Notes under the pieces: model-generated
Database searches by the model: none
Seen by the model: the letters and a program-made list of their open reading frames with translations, nothing else
Told to the model about the DNA's origin: nothing
Shown here: positions 44,298 to 53,670 of the stretch, piece after piece
Layout of the letters: every line of letters starts with the position of its first letter
Numbering within the stretch: the first letter of the stretch is position 1
Translations under genes and position numbers: made by a program
Assembly: GCF_009363075.1 (NCBI RefSeq)
Contig: NZ_CP045293.1
Span: 2,790,001 to 2,854,000, forward strand
Length of the DNA: 64,000 nt
Direction of reading: 5' to 3'
Source: Paenibacillus guangzhouensis
GTDB lineage: Bacteria > Bacillota > Bacilli > Paenibacillales > Paenibacillaceae

Positions 44298-45170
44298 TTA
44301 TTTTACGACCCAATGGCATATGCATTCAATCATTTTCTGAGCAGCGGGTGAACAATCTCTCAACGATTTGACCGCAATGCCGATTGAACGATAATGTGCT
44401 CCCTCCAATGGGCGAATGCACACCTCATCGGGGAGACTAGAAAGAATTAATTCCGGCAGCATGCTGATCCCTAATCCGCTCTGCACCATCGCTAAGATCG
44501 CTTGGTCATCCTCTAATTCGAACTTGATTGAGGGTACGATGTTATGCTGGTTGAAAATCCGCTTAATATCATTGTCACATCCCGCGATCGGCATAATGAA
44601 AGGCTCATCCCTGATTTGATTTATTCGTATTGTGGATTGATGATGCAAGGGATGGTCTTTAGGCAAAACACACATCATCCGATCCTGATGCAGAGGGATG
44701 ACTTCTAAAATCGGATTCGTTGTCGGTAAATTCACGAACCCTAAATCCGAAATGCCTGCCAGAACAGATTCCTCGATCTCAACGTAGCTACCATCGACTA
44801 ACTTAATATCGATCAATGGAAATTGTTCTTGAAATTGCTTCAGAATTCCTGGCAGCCACTGAATCGATACACTGGAGAAGGTGCCGATCCTCACGGTGCC
44901 TCGCTCAATCCCTTTAATCGCTGCGATCTCTTGGTTCAACTTCTCATTCATCTGCAATATCTCGCGGATATGTACAATTAGGCGTTCCCCATTGTTGGTT
45001 AACTGTACGCCTGATCGATTCCGAATCAAGAGGCTGAGTCCGACATCTCGTTCCAAGCTCGAAATCGCATGACTTACGGCGGATTGGGTGAGATTTAATC
45101 GCTCTCCAGCCTTGGTTAGACTCTTACATTCAACCACTTTGCTGAAGATCTCGTATTTGATCAGATTCAT
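44298..45170 (-). CDS. LysR-family transcriptional regulator
   Basis: A 290-aa regulator with an N-terminal winged HTH (SLTKAGERLNLTQSAVSHAISSLERDVG) and a periplasmic-binding-like effector domain from about residue 85 (RGTVRIGTFSSVSIQWLPGIL). The start is an ATG at 45170, with GGTGGA seven bases upstream, rather than the upstream in-frame ATG. It is transcribed away from the monooxygenase gene and is the likely regulator of it. The ligand is unknown. Confidence 0.93.
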   Translation of the reverse strand: MNLIKYEIFSKVVECKSLTKAGERLNLTQSAVSHAISSLERDVGLSLLIRNRSGVQLTNNGERLIVHIREILQMNEKLNQEIAAIKGIERGTVRIGTFSSVSIQWLPGILKQFQEQFPLIDIKLVDGSYVEIEESVLAGISDLGFVNLPTTNPILEVIPLHQDRMMCVLPKDHPLHHQSTIRINQIRDEPFIMPIAGCDNDIKRIFNQHNIVPSIKFELEDDQAILAMVQSGLGISMLPELILSSLPDEVCIRPLEGAHYRSIGIAVKSLRDCSPAAQKMIECICHWVVK

Positions 45171-45298
45171 GTGTACTTCCACCTTCTGCATGAACGTTAT
45201 TCATGTAACTTATGTTAAACATTCATTTTATTTATCTATATTATATCGCTATAATCGAATTATTCTATTACACATTCTTACGAAGAGGAGCGAGTCAA

Positions 45299-45652
45299 TT
45301 GATCAACAATGAAGATCCAGCCAAGAAATCACATTATGCCGTAATTTTTACAAGTCAACGTACAGAAGGAGATAATGGCTACCATGCCATGGCAGATCAA
45401 ATGTCGGAACTAGCCTCGAAGCAGCCTGGTTTTCTAGGTGTAGATAGTGTAAGGGATGCCTCAGGCACGGGGATTACCATCTCGTATTGGGACAGTCTTG
45501 AGGCCATTCGCCATTGGAAACAAGTAGAATCCCATCTCGTAGCCCAGGAGCGCGGCAAGCAGGAATGGTATGAGCACTATGAGGTCAAGATTTGCAAAGT
45601 AGAAAGAGCGTATTCTTCTGAAAAGCGTGCCCATGACAAAAGAGACGCCTAG
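45299..45652 (+). CDS. Antibiotic biosynthesis monooxygenase-like (ABM) protein
   Basis: A 117-aa protein of the dimeric alpha/beta-barrel superfamily. The core reads YAVIFTSQRTEGDNGYHAMADQM, then SKQPGFLGVDSVRD and ISYWDSLEAIRHWKQVESH, the usual ABM pattern. The start is a TTG at 45299 with GAGGAG eight bases upstream. Related proteins oxygenate aromatic compounds or bind heme, but many have no known function. It is divergent from the LysR gene 129 bp away. Confidence 0.85.
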   Translation: MINNEDPAKKSHYAVIFTSQRTEGDNGYHAMADQMSELASKQPGFLGVDSVRDASGTGITISYWDSLEAIRHWKQVESHLVAQERGKQEWYEHYEVKICKVERAYSSEKRAHDKRDA

Positions 45653-45664
45653 ATTCAGGCCTCT
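45637..45664 (+). terminator. Hairpin at the end of the ABM gene
   Basis: AGAGACGCCT and AGGCCTCTCT pair (one mismatch) around a six-base loop; the TAG stop codon of the ABM gene lies in the stem. The T-tract is weak. Confidence 0.45.
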
Positions 45665-45677
45665 CTCTTGTACAATG

Positions 45678-46553
45678 CTATGATTGTTTCACGACAGGTA
45701 TCCATATTTCGCTGCGAAACTTTGGCGACGTAACATCTTTCTGTTCGTTCCATAAGATCTCTGGCCCACGGGCCAGTTCATAGCTCGAAGACGGGAGCCA
45801 TTCCGAATAGATGCGACCCCATACGTTCTGAAGCGTCTCTGGAAAAGGTCCGACTGCTTCAAAAACAGCCCACGTGGAGGATGCAACATCAAGGTTGGAC
45901 AGATGTGATGGACAGGGATGCGTTGTAGCCACGCCAATATAATGATCGAGCTCTCCCTTCTCCTCCATCCGCTCTTCAGAGAAATTCGTGGATGCGCTGA
46001 GCAACCCGTGTGGCGCGATATTGGACAGGCTTTTAAGTTCCTGAATCTTATCGTTGTCCAAACTGCTCCACATCGCCGCAATTTCCGGATTCACGCCATG
46101 GAATATAATCGGTACTCTTTTCTGGATCCCAATGATACGAAACGCCTCTTTCTCCTCAATCCGATAATTCATTTCATTACCTCCTTGAATGGTTAACTGA
46201 AAGGTCATAGGAGGGTACAATTTGAGTGATTGACCTCGAGTTCTAGACTCCGATGGCGTAATCCCATGCAATGCTTGAAAAGCTCGTGTAAACGAATCAG
46301 GCGACTCATATCCATATTTCAGCGCAATATCGATAACTCGGTTGTGCTGATCGTTCAACTCAAATGTGGCAAGCGTCAATCGTCTCCGGCGGATATATTC
46401 TGATAGCGGTACCCCGGCAAGAAATGAGAACATACGCTTAAAATGGTATTCCGAGCACATCGCGATTCTTGCAACTTCTCTGAAGTCGATCTCTTGCGTT
46501 AAGTGCTCCTCCACATAACGTAATGCGTTATTCATATTCTCCAGCACATTCAT
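45678..46553 (-). CDS. AraC-family regulator with GyrI-like effector domain
   Basis: A 291-aa regulator. The AraC DNA-binding domain is at the N-terminus ([63 protein letters not shown]), followed by a GyrI/BmrR-like effector domain from about residue 125 to the end ([36 protein letters not shown]). Such proteins sense small hydrophobic compounds or stress. The start ATG at 46553 lies nine bases after GGAGGGAG. The convergent ABM gene ends 25 bp away. Confidence 0.92.
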   Translation of the reverse strand: MNVLENMNNALRYVEEHLTQEIDFREVARIAMCSEYHFKRMFSFLAGVPLSEYIRRRRLTLATFELNDQHNRVIDIALKYGYESPDSFTRAFQALHGITPSESRTRGQSLKLYPPMTFQLTIQGGNEMNYRIEEKEAFRIIGIQKRVPIIFHGVNPEIAAMWSSLDNDKIQELKSLSNIAPHGLLSASTNFSEERMEEKGELDHYIGVATTHPCPSHLSNLDVASSTWAVFEAVGPFPETLQNVWGRIYSEWLPSSSYELARGPEILWNEQKDVTSPKFRSEIWIPVVKQS

Positions 46554-46642
46554 CGTCAACTCCCTCCTACATCTCTAGCATAGCAGTACTCATCTTCGCC
46601 GATCCGACAATTCGTGCCCCATTCTGAGGGGTTACAGAATCG

Positions 46643-46676
46643 AAAAAAGCTGGCTCCAGCGATATTCTGGACCAGC
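46643..46676 (-). terminator. Intrinsic terminator of the phosphotransferase gene
   Basis: GCTGG-TCCAG pairs with CTGGA-GCCAGC (one bulged base) and is followed by TTTTTT on the minus strand, directly after the stop of the phosphotransferase gene. Confidence 0.75.
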
Positions 46677-46683
46677 ATAAATC

Positions 46684-47691
46684 TTAGTGTTCTCGCAACC
46701 AACGTTCAATCTCAGGAATCCCATCAGCGTATCGACAAAGGGCCTGAATCGTCTCGATGACCTGCGCCGTCCCCATCTTCTGCTCTTCTTCATCGGAACA
46801 CGCAATGTTCAACGACCGCTTCAAATTATATTCCAACCAGCCTAATTTGCCCGTATAACCATAATCAAGCACCTTGCGCCAAGCGGTCTGAACAACCTCT
46901 GTTTTCTGTTTATAGCTCTGGATAAACACGATAAATCGATTCTTATCTATACTACCCTGTTCATCTTCAGACCAATATAATGCCGTCTCAACCAAATCTT
47001 GCATCGGATTGATGGAACCTGCTGATTCCCAATCAATCAGCATAGGCTTATCAAGATGCCACATCACATTCTTAGGATCCAAATCCCTATGGCTAATGAC
47101 TTGATCTCCTGCAAGGAATTGTTCTGCATGATGGGCTAGCGCATTCCACGCATACAATGAATCTCGGATAGGAAGGAGTTGATCCACCCACGCTGCTTGG
47201 TTTTCTTGCCCCATTCGAGCGTACGCATCCCAATCGATGATGGCTATATGAGAATTTGCTTGTAATACGCCTAACGCAGTGAAATCCGCAGCATGAATAT
47301 CTGCGAGGATCGCACCTATTTGCCCACAATGAACTGTCTCTACTTCACTAGGTCGAAGACACTTGCCCTCCACCCAAGGAAAAACGAGATAGAATTGATC
47401 GTCGATTTCATGGATTGATACACCATCAATTTGTATGGCCGGTAAGGCTGGCACATGGCTAGCTGCTCGTACAGCGATCCGTTCTGAGCGGATGAAATTT
47501 TGCATCGCTTCAGGTCTTTGCATAATTTGAGGATTTAGGGCCTTTATTGCATATTTACCTTGTGAGGTCGTTATCGAATACATACGGTGTAAGAACCCGC
47601 CCGATACCGCTTCGGGAGCATCTGTCAGCTCACCAATACGCAGCATGGCACATAATTTCTGAATTTGTACATGGATTGGATTCTCGCTCAT
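46684..47691 (-). CDS. APH/choline-kinase-fold phosphotransferase
   Basis: A 335-aa kinase of the aminoglycoside-phosphotransferase superfamily. The nucleotide loop region (SGGFLHRMYSITTSQGKYAIKAL) carries the conserved Lys. The catalytic loop is VISHRDLDPKNVMWHLDKP (catalytic Asp and Asn), and the metal-binding Asp is in MLIDWESAG. The substrate could be an aminoglycoside, a sugar, a choline or homoserine-type compound; nothing in the sequence decides. The ATG at 47691 is set by AAGGA eight bases before it, and many upstream in-frame Met codons are rejected. It lies between the AraC-GyrI gene and the iron-type ABC pair. Confidence 0.85.
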   Translation of the reverse strand: MSENPIHVQIQKLCAMLRIGELTDAPEAVSGGFLHRMYSITTSQGKYAIKALNPQIMQRPEAMQNFIRSERIAVRAASHVPALPAIQIDGVSIHEIDDQFYLVFPWVEGKCLRPSEVETVHCGQIGAILADIHAADFTALGVLQANSHIAIIDWDAYARMGQENQAAWVDQLLPIRDSLYAWNALAHHAEQFLAGDQVISHRDLDPKNVMWHLDKPMLIDWESAGSINPMQDLVETALYWSEDEQGSIDKNRFIVFIQSYKQKTEVVQTAWRKVLDYGYTGKLGWLEYNLKRSLNIACSDEEEQKMGTAQVIETIQALCRYADGIPEIERWLREH

Positions 47692-47790
47692 CATAACATT
47701 CCTTTGCATGATCCTTATATTGGAATAGCCCACTTCCATGTTACTGTAAATTGATCCATAAATACACATCATTTTCTGGGTATATACAGA

Positions 47791-47820
47791 GTCCCTCACT
47801 CCATCCATGAAATGAGGGAC
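47791..47820 (-). terminator. Terminator-like hairpin after the ABC pair
   Basis: GTCCCTCA and TGAGGGAC form a perfect eight-base stem with a 14-base loop directly after the ABC gene stop at 47827. The sequence after it is not T-rich, so it may act as a weak terminator or mRNA end protector. Confidence 0.45.
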
Positions 47821-47826
47821 ACCGCT

Positions 47827-49563
47827 CTATCCTGTAATTTTCCAACCGTTCGACTTCGTCTGCCGTCCCCACAGTCTGGCATATAGCCCGCCGGATTGCA
47901 CCAATGCAGCATGACGCCCCTGCTCTACGACCTGACCTTTGTCTAATACGACGATATTGTCAGCGTTCACGATGGTTTTCAATCGATGTGCGATCACGAT
48001 CACTGTTCTACCTTGAATTAACTGATTAATCGCTTGCTGGATTTCTGCTTCATTCTCAGGATCAAGTGAAGCCGTCGCTTCATCAAGGAGTACGATCGGC
48101 GCATTTTTCAGTATGGCTCGCGCAATGGAAATTCGTTGTTTCTCCCCGCCGGACAGCGTACTGCCCCCTTCACCTACGGGGGTATCGTAGCCTAACGGGA
48201 GCTTCATGATGAATTCATGACAGCAAGCCAGCCTCGCTGCCTCTTCGACTTCTTCCCGCGTAGCGTCATTTCGTCCGAATCGTATATTATTCGCAATCGT
48301 ATCCTGGAAAAGATAGACGTCTTGAAACACCATCGTCACCTTGCGCAGCAATGCTTCTGGATCCACCTCGCGAATATCCTCGCCGCCGAAGGTCACCTTG
48401 CCATGATTCGGATCATAGAATCGTGCGATAAGACGCAGGACGGTGCTCTTGCCGCTGCCCGAAGGACCTACCAAAGCCGTTAATGAACCCGCCGGCATTC
48501 GAATGTTCACATCGCGGAGAACCTGTAGATCCGAATACCCGAACGCCACCTGTTGAAATTCGATATCATGCCCAGCAGGTTCCTGGCGTTCCCCTTGCAT
48601 AACGGGTTCTTCGAGCAGGTGAACAATTCGCTCCCCTGCCTGCTTCTGATAAGCAAATTCTGCGTATCGGATCAGTGCGGATGACAGTGGATCGAAGATT
48701 CGAGAACCAATAACAAGGAAAAAGACAAATGTAATTAAGTCCAGATGTCCATCGGATAACAGATAGACGCCGATGATGACCATTATCGTAAGGCCTGCGC
48801 GTATGAACGCGATCGCACTTAACACGATCGGCCCGAGCATTCCTTCCGTACGTATGCTCTGACGCATGAACTCGCGAAACGAGCCATCTAATCTTTCGAA
48901 TCGTTCACCAGTCATGTTATAGGATTTGATCAGACGAATTCCGTTCAAATACTCTTGTAATCGGTTGGCCATATCGATTTTGGCCCGCATATGTTTGCTG
49001 CCAAGCTTCCGCTGCAGCCCGGAGGTCAAGAGTATCAGTGAGATGGCAACAGGGAGGGCCGCGAACAATGCCAGGGCCATACGCCAATCGATAAATAAGA
49101 GACTGACTATGGCAATGAGAGGCATGATGAGCGCCCCGATCATTTGCGGCAGGAGATGAGATATGCCCTGCTCAATCATCGCAATGTCGCCCATCATCAT
49201 ATTGGTTAGATCACCTGGATCGCGCCGGTCCAGATAACCTAGATGCAATTTGCGCAAATGCTCAGCAAGTCGTGTCCTACTCTCCACGGCAGCGCTATAT
49301 GCATTTCGGAATTGTGTTCGATAAGCCGGCACTTCACAGGCGTAGATCAGGACTAAGGAAATAAACATCAGACCACAGATCCACCAAAGTCTTGACGTAT
49401 TTAGCATCATCCCAGGATCCATGAATGGCTCGAAAATTAGCCTCACGGCTTCTACCAGTAGTACAAACGGCATAATACCAACCACATTCGCGATCGTCGT
49501 ATACACGACGGGCTTCAGTAATACCCGTGAATTACCTGCCGTAAAATGATGCAACATGTTCAT
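47827..49563 (-). CDS. ABC transporter half, second (YbtQ/IrtB-like)
   Basis: A 578-aa half-transporter with six membrane spans (residues about 17-300) and a C-terminal ATPase: Walker A GPSGSGKST, signature LSGGEKQRISIARAIL, Walker B VLLDEATASLDPENE, H-loop AHRL. It overlaps the end of the first half by 32 bp and forms a heterodimer with it. The membrane half has the six-helix type IV exporter fold that is also used by siderophore importers such as IrtAB and YbtPQ. A Fur box lies upstream of the pair. Confidence 0.9.
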   Translation of the reverse strand: MNMLHHFTAGNSRVLLKPVVYTTIANVVGIMPFVLLVEAVRLIFEPFMDPGMMLNTSRLWWICGLMFISLVLIYACEVPAYRTQFRNAYSAAVESRTRLAEHLRKLHLGYLDRRDPGDLTNMMMGDIAMIEQGISHLLPQMIGALIMPLIAIVSLLFIDWRMALALFAALPVAISLILLTSGLQRKLGSKHMRAKIDMANRLQEYLNGIRLIKSYNMTGERFERLDGSFREFMRQSIRTEGMLGPIVLSAIAFIRAGLTIMVIIGVYLLSDGHLDLITFVFFLVIGSRIFDPLSSALIRYAEFAYQKQAGERIVHLLEEPVMQGERQEPAGHDIEFQQVAFGYSDLQVLRDVNIRMPAGSLTALVGPSGSGKSTVLRLIARFYDPNHGKVTFGGEDIREVDPEALLRKVTMVFQDVYLFQDTIANNIRFGRNDATREEVEEAARLACCHEFIMKLPLGYDTPVGEGGSTLSGGEKQRISIARAILKNAPIVLLDEATASLDPENEAEIQQAINQLIQGRTVIVIAHRLKTIVNADNIVVLDKGQVVEQGRHAALVQSGGLYARLWGRQTKSNGWKITG

Positions 49564-51367
49564 CGGTTATTGATCCTCCTCTCTCATTTTCGAGCTGCCA
49601 ATGCGTTGAATCCGTATAAGCACGCCACATCCTTGCATACAGGCCGGCCTCTGCGATCAGTTCATCGTGTATTCCCTTTGCCACAATACGACCTTGATCC
49701 AATACGACAATCTGCTCTGCATCCTGAATCGTAGACAACCGATGTGCAATGATAATCACCGTCTTCCCTTTCGTTAATTCTTTTAATGCGCGCTGGATTT
49801 CATATTCGTTCTCTGGATCCGCAAATGCCGTTGCTTCGTCTAAGACGAGGATCGGAGCATTTTTGAGGATGGCCCTTGCAACCGCAACACGCTGCTCCTC
49901 TCCACCGGATAGATATACCCCGCCTTCTCCAATTCGTGTATCGTATCCATTCGGTAGCTGTTGAATAAACTCGTGGCATTGTGCGGCCTTGGCTGCAGCG
50001 ATCACATCCTCATGCGTTGCGTGAGGGCAACCAACAGCTATGTTGTTGTAGACCGTATCGAAGAATAAGAAGGTTTCTTGGAAGACAAAGCCGACCGTGT
50101 TCATCAATTCTTCCGTCGACATGTCCCTAATATCCACACCACCAATGCGAATAGCGCCTTCCGTTACATCCCAGAAACGCGGTACCAGATTCGCAAGCGT
50201 CGATTTCCCAGCTCCTGATGGTCCAACTAAAGCTGTGACTTCACCTTGGGATGCCAATAACGTTACCCCCGAAATGACCTTCTCACACGAGGACTCTGGA
50301 CCATAAGCGAATGAAACATTGTCAAATAAAACATCATAGGACTCGGGTTTCTTCGGCTGTATAGGTTCAACGACGGCTTGTTTCATCAGGATCCGATCCA
50401 TTCGATCAACCCCCTCATGAATATCGCGAAGCAGGGAGGTTAAGAACATGATCTTGAACATCGGAGCAGACACCCCGGGCGCCATAATTAAGAAAAATAA
50501 TAAAACCGAAGCAAATGCGATATCGCCTGGATCCTGACTAAATATCAATACGCCCACCGGTAAGATGAATGCAGCAAAGGAACTGAGTAGTATTTTGAAG
50601 CCCAAATAACCATTCTGCATCTGGTCAGTGAATTTGACGCAGTATTCTTGATAATTCAACATATCGTTATAGAACTTACGGAAGGAACGAACGGTCTGAC
50701 CGAATACTTTAATCGCAGGCATTCCCCGTACATACTGCACCGCTGATGCATTCAATTGCTCGAGGGAATCGTAATATTTCTTTACATTTTCTTGTCCCCC
50801 GAGGGCCGTCATCATCTTAAATTGCACGAAAATTCCCAGCGCAATCGGGACCATACACGCGATAGCCAGCCACAAATCAAGATAGAACATAACGCCAATC
50901 ATCGTGACCGTCGTGACAATGACACTTACCAAATCGGGCAATTGATGCGCAATAAATCCTTCAATCTTCTCTACATTCTGTTCTAGCGTCTTCTTGACCG
51001 CCCCAGTGGACGAATTGTTCAACCAACCGAGTGGAAGCTTGCCAATATGCGAGGATAGCTTCACACGAAGTCCATATAAGATGCGAAATGCCGCAATATG
51101 CGAAGCCATGCCTCCGGCATACATCGTGATAAGGCTTACGAGCATCCCGATTAGCGCAATAACCCCCCACTGTATCATCACCACCCAATCCGCAGATGAC
51201 AAATCTGCGGCATGCAAGAGCAGTTCTTGTAGAATATAGTAGACCGATACATATGGGATCAGCATGGATAATGCACTAATGCCTGATAACACACATGAGA
51301 CAATAAGCAGACCCCGCTTTTCGTCGGCAATGTCAAGCAAGCGGGCAAAACCCTTCTTCTGCACCAT
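49532..51367 (-). CDS. ABC transporter half, first (YbtP/IrtA-like)
   Basis: A 611-aa half-transporter: six membrane segments in residues about 20-310, then the ATPase with Walker A GPSGAGKST, Q-loop FVFQETFLFFDT, signature LSGGEEQRVAVARAIL and Walker B VLDEATAFADPENE. The ATAFADPENE wording is, from memory, common in IrtA/YbtP-type iron-siderophore transporters. There is no FAD-binding or siderophore-interaction domain. AAAAGGAGG lies before the ATG. The Fur box at 51410 is about 45 bp upstream. Confidence 0.88.
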   Translation of the reverse strand: MVQKKGFARLLDIADEKRGLLIVSCVLSGISALSMLIPYVSVYYILQELLLHAADLSSADWVVMIQWGVIALIGMLVSLITMYAGGMASHIAAFRILYGLRVKLSSHIGKLPLGWLNNSSTGAVKKTLEQNVEKIEGFIAHQLPDLVSVIVTTVTMIGVMFYLDLWLAIACMVPIALGIFVQFKMMTALGGQENVKKYYDSLEQLNASAVQYVRGMPAIKVFGQTVRSFRKFYNDMLNYQEYCVKFTDQMQNGYLGFKILLSSFAAFILPVGVLIFSQDPGDIAFASVLLFFLIMAPGVSAPMFKIMFLTSLLRDIHEGVDRMDRILMKQAVVEPIQPKKPESYDVLFDNVSFAYGPESSCEKVISGVTLLASQGEVTALVGPSGAGKSTLANLVPRFWDVTEGAIRIGGVDIRDMSTEELMNTVGFVFQETFLFFDTVYNNIAVGCPHATHEDVIAAAKAAQCHEFIQQLPNGYDTRIGEGGVYLSGGEEQRVAVARAILKNAPILVLDEATAFADPENEYEIQRALKELTKGKTVIIIAHRLSTIQDAEQIVVLDQGRIVAKGIHDELIAEAGLYARMWRAYTDSTHWQLENERGGSITDEHVASFYGR

Positions 51368-51409
51368 TCGATAATCCTCCTTTTCTGCTTAGCCCTATTT
51401 TATTGAGAA

Positions 51410-51424
51410 TGATATTCATTATCA
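51410..51424. promoter_or_regulatory. Fur box upstream of the ABC pair
   Basis: TGATATTCATTATCA matches the 7-1-7 Bacillus Fur consensus TGATAATNATTATCA at all but one position. Located 43 bp upstream of the ABC start, it points to repression under iron repletion. Confidence 0.75.
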
Positions 51425-51496
51425 TTATTTTAATCATACTGCTAATACCTATTTCTTATCCACCAATTGCGGGAGTATTTTCACGGTCTTTATGCA

Positions 51497-51523
51497 ATAA
51501 AAAAACTGCTCATAAGAGCAGTT
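51497..51523 (-). terminator. Intrinsic terminator of the DeoR gene
   Basis: AACTGCTC and GAGCAGTT form a perfect eight-base stem with a four-base loop, followed by a T-tract (TTTTTATTG) on the minus strand, 86 bp after the DeoR stop. Confidence 0.85.
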
Positions 51524-51608
51524 CAGTTGAAGCCTTAGTTTGTGAGTTGATTTATCAATACGCAAAGGACCCCATCACAAGTGAGAACCATGAGACCTCT
51601 TTGGTGTA

Positions 51609-52562
51609 CTATTGGCCTTCCTTCATGATCTGCGTCACCGCACGAACACGAACATCCGAACGTCTGAATTGAATCTGCGTTTGCGCATCAGCCGCACTTG
51701 CAGCCCATACATTCTCATAGTAAACGACACCGTTAAGATCCTGGAATTCTACGGTAAATTCTAATCCCTCACTCTCTATGCCTTGAGCAGTAATGACCTT
51801 CACCCCTAGCAGCCGAATTCGTTCAATCACTTCTTGATCCGCTTGATCATCTGTGATGAGGACGTCCAGATCCTCAATCTGACCCGCCTTCGCAAATCCA
51901 TCTTGACCTACCGCATGATGCGTCGCGATCCCAATGCATCTTCGAGATATTGAGGATACCGCTCGCGCAAACGCAGCAACTTCCGGTGTAGCTACGAAAA
52001 TCCCTTCATCGGATATCCCTCCACCGGTTATGAAGCTCATATCGAATTTGAACTGCCGAATAAATTCAATGGCGAGCACATCCGTAATATTGCCTGAAGC
52101 TTTGACCAGTCCCCCAACAAAATACGTATCGATCCACTCCCGACCACGCAGCTCATCAGCGACACGCATGCAATTCGTCACAATCGTAAGAGGCATGTGA
52201 TCAGGCAGATGCTTCAGCAGCGCATAGGCAGTAGACCCGCTCCCGATAAATATCGTATCTTTGTCGCGAATATACGACACAGCTAACTTGGCGACCGCAT
52301 GGGCTTCAGGCGAACCTACACCATATCGTTGTTCAGGCGGTGGGGGCGATTGACGAACCTTCATTGCGGGTATGGCACCGCCATGGGTCTTCTGCAGCAG
52401 CCCTTGCTCTTCCATCATTGACAGATCTCGCCGAATCGAGTCAATCGATACTTGAAACGTCTCAGCCAATTCTTTCGCAAGAACCCGCTTCTGTTGATGC
52501 AATAACGCAAGAATTTTCTCGCGCCGTTCCTCAGCGAACATCCCAGCACCTTCATTAACCAT
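51609..52562 (-). CDS. DeoR-family regulator
   Basis: A 317-aa regulator, longer than usual because of a C-terminal extension. The winged HTH is VLAKELAETFQVSIDSIRRDL, then a conserved LQKTHGGA, and a phosphosugar-type sensor domain with FIGSGSTAYALLKHLPD, IVTNCMRVADELR and SFITGGGISDEG. The last 60 residues are unusual and end in RVRAVTQIMKEGQ. AGGAG lies nine bases before the ATG. It has no metabolic neighbour on the same strand, so its target is unclear. Confidence 0.88.
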   Translation of the reverse strand: MVNEGAGMFAEERREKILALLHQQKRVLAKELAETFQVSIDSIRRDLSMMEEQGLLQKTHGGAIPAMKVRQSPPPPEQRYGVGSPEAHAVAKLAVSYIRDKDTIFIGSGSTAYALLKHLPDHMPLTIVTNCMRVADELRGREWIDTYFVGGLVKASGNITDVLAIEFIRQFKFDMSFITGGGISDEGIFVATPEVAAFARAVSSISRRCIGIATHHAVGQDGFAKAGQIEDLDVLITDDQADQEVIERIRLLGVKVITAQGIESEGLEFTVEFQDLNGVVYYENVWAASAADAQTQIQFRRSDVRVRAVTQIMKEGQ

Positions 52563-52709
52563 GCAATATCACTCCTGTTTATGCTTTTTTACCAGCTATC
52601 TATATTCCATTATATTCCGTTTTATTCATTTATCAACCATTATTTTCTAAAATTATTGAGTTTTGATCCACGATTTATCCGTATTACGCTGTATTATTCA
52701 GCGAACAAC

Positions 52710-52741
52710 AAAAAAAGAGGCAGAGTATAATCCTCTGCCTC
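52710..52741. terminator. Terminator of the SET-domain gene
   Basis: GAGGCAGAG and CTCTGCCTC form a perfect nine-base stem with a seven-base loop, followed by TTTTTTT on the minus strand, 18 bp after the stop of the SET gene. The mirrored arms also allow termination on the plus strand. Confidence 0.85.
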
Positions 52742-52758
52742 GCTTTTCCCGTATGATC

Positions 52759-53151
52759 CTATTCAGACTTCGCAGCGTCCTCCAAGAACCACAACGGATC
52801 TTTACAATCTTCATCACCATTATAATTAATCAGAATTTCTTCTCCTGCCTTAATATCCGTATACGCGTAGAAATCAACCGTCAGTTGATCAAAGTTGAGA
52901 TCGTACGAGGCGTTAGGCTCATAAGAATGATTAAATAGGCTTCCGTATCCTAACAACACGGCGGAGTGATTCACACCAAATTCGAATACATAATCAGCGA
53001 GGATGGTCTGTTCAATGTGCACATGCTCTTCTTCCGGATATGGAATAACGGGGGCTTCATGAAAAATAACACCCTTGGGTATATCACAAGTAGCGAATAC
53101 ACCACGATTGAATTCGCCATTGCTTAGTTTGGATTGCTTAATCTCGATCAT
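52759..53151 (-). CDS. SET-domain protein
   Basis: A 130-aa protein that is almost only a SET domain. It shows the opening NRGVFATCDIPKGVIFHEAP, the pseudoknot-like core LGYGSLFNHSYEPNASYD and the closing AYTDIKAGEEILINYNG. These match SET methyltransferases; the active-site Tyr is in INYNG and NHSYEPN is the cofactor/knot motif. It lacks the pre- and post-SET Cys clusters of eukaryotic enzymes, as do other bacterial SET proteins. The ATG at 53151 follows CAGGTG at seven bases; an upstream in-frame ATG is rejected. Substrate is unknown. A 54-aa gene lies 164 bp upstream. Confidence 0.85.
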   Translation of the reverse strand: MIEIKQSKLSNGEFNRGVFATCDIPKGVIFHEAPVIPYPEEEHVHIEQTILADYVFEFGVNHSAVLLGYGSLFNHSYEPNASYDLNFDQLTVDFYAYTDIKAGEEILINYNGDEDCKDPLWFLEDAAKSE

Positions 53152-53258
53152 GCTTGTCACCTGCGCGTCCTTTGTCTGTATCAATATGATAGGGCTAGAA
53201 AGGATCATTTTAACTCACCTAGACGAAAAGCGCAAATGAAGTTGACATCAATTTACGC

Positions 53259-53302
53259 AAAAAAAGCAAGCGTCATCCTGAAAACTACGGACGACTTCTT
53301 GC
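53259..53302 (-). terminator. Intrinsic terminator of the 54-aa gene
   Basis: GCAAG and CTTGC, with GTCGTCC and GGATGAC inside (one G-T pair), form a long stem, followed by TTTTTTT on the minus strand, just after the stop at 53315. Confidence 0.85.
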
Positions 53303-53314
53303 CTTTTGAAAAGA

Positions 53315-53479
53315 TTAATGAACCTCAGCACTCGCTTCATCCCGTTCTTGCGAACGATAAGCAAGCAGAACAACTTCCGATCCTGCTTTATCTCGAATCT
53401 TCGACTCGAGGGATTGCAGCTGCGTTAACGTCGCATCATCCAGGTCCGCCGGAATGAGATGTGCGGATTGCTTATCCAT
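53315..53479 (-). CDS. Small protein, 54 aa, not recognised
   Basis: The frame has a textbook ribosome site (GGAGGAGG seven bases before the ATG) and a strong terminator directly after the stop, so it is very likely a gene. The sequence begins MDKQSAHLIPADLDDATLTQ and continues with LESKIRDKAGSEVVLLAYRS, mostly charged, alpha-helical and soluble. I do not recognise the family. A longer plus-strand open frame across this stretch lacks such signals and was not used. Confidence 0.75.
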   Translation of the reverse strand: MDKQSAHLIPADLDDATLTQLQSLESKIRDKAGSEVVLLAYRSQERDEASAEVH

Positions 53480-53670
53480 CCCTATGCCTCCTCCATTTCA
53501 ACATATATTTCCTGCCTAGTATACCCATACTAGTTCCATTCAACCCAGCAGTTGCAATAACACCTATGGTGATGCGGTACTATGCAAAGTTAGGACTATG
53601 AGCACCCCAGCGGAACACCTACAATAGCTATACAGCATCGAACGAAATTATGATAAGGGGTGCACGATTT

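Noticed and set aside
51403-51672. 89-aa plus-strand open frame over the Fur box
   Set aside because: It begins inside the Fur box and passes through a minus-strand terminator; no ribosome site.
53134-53457. 107-aa plus-strand open frame
   Set aside because: The opposite strand has the well-marked 54-aa gene plus terminator; this frame lacks a ribosome site.
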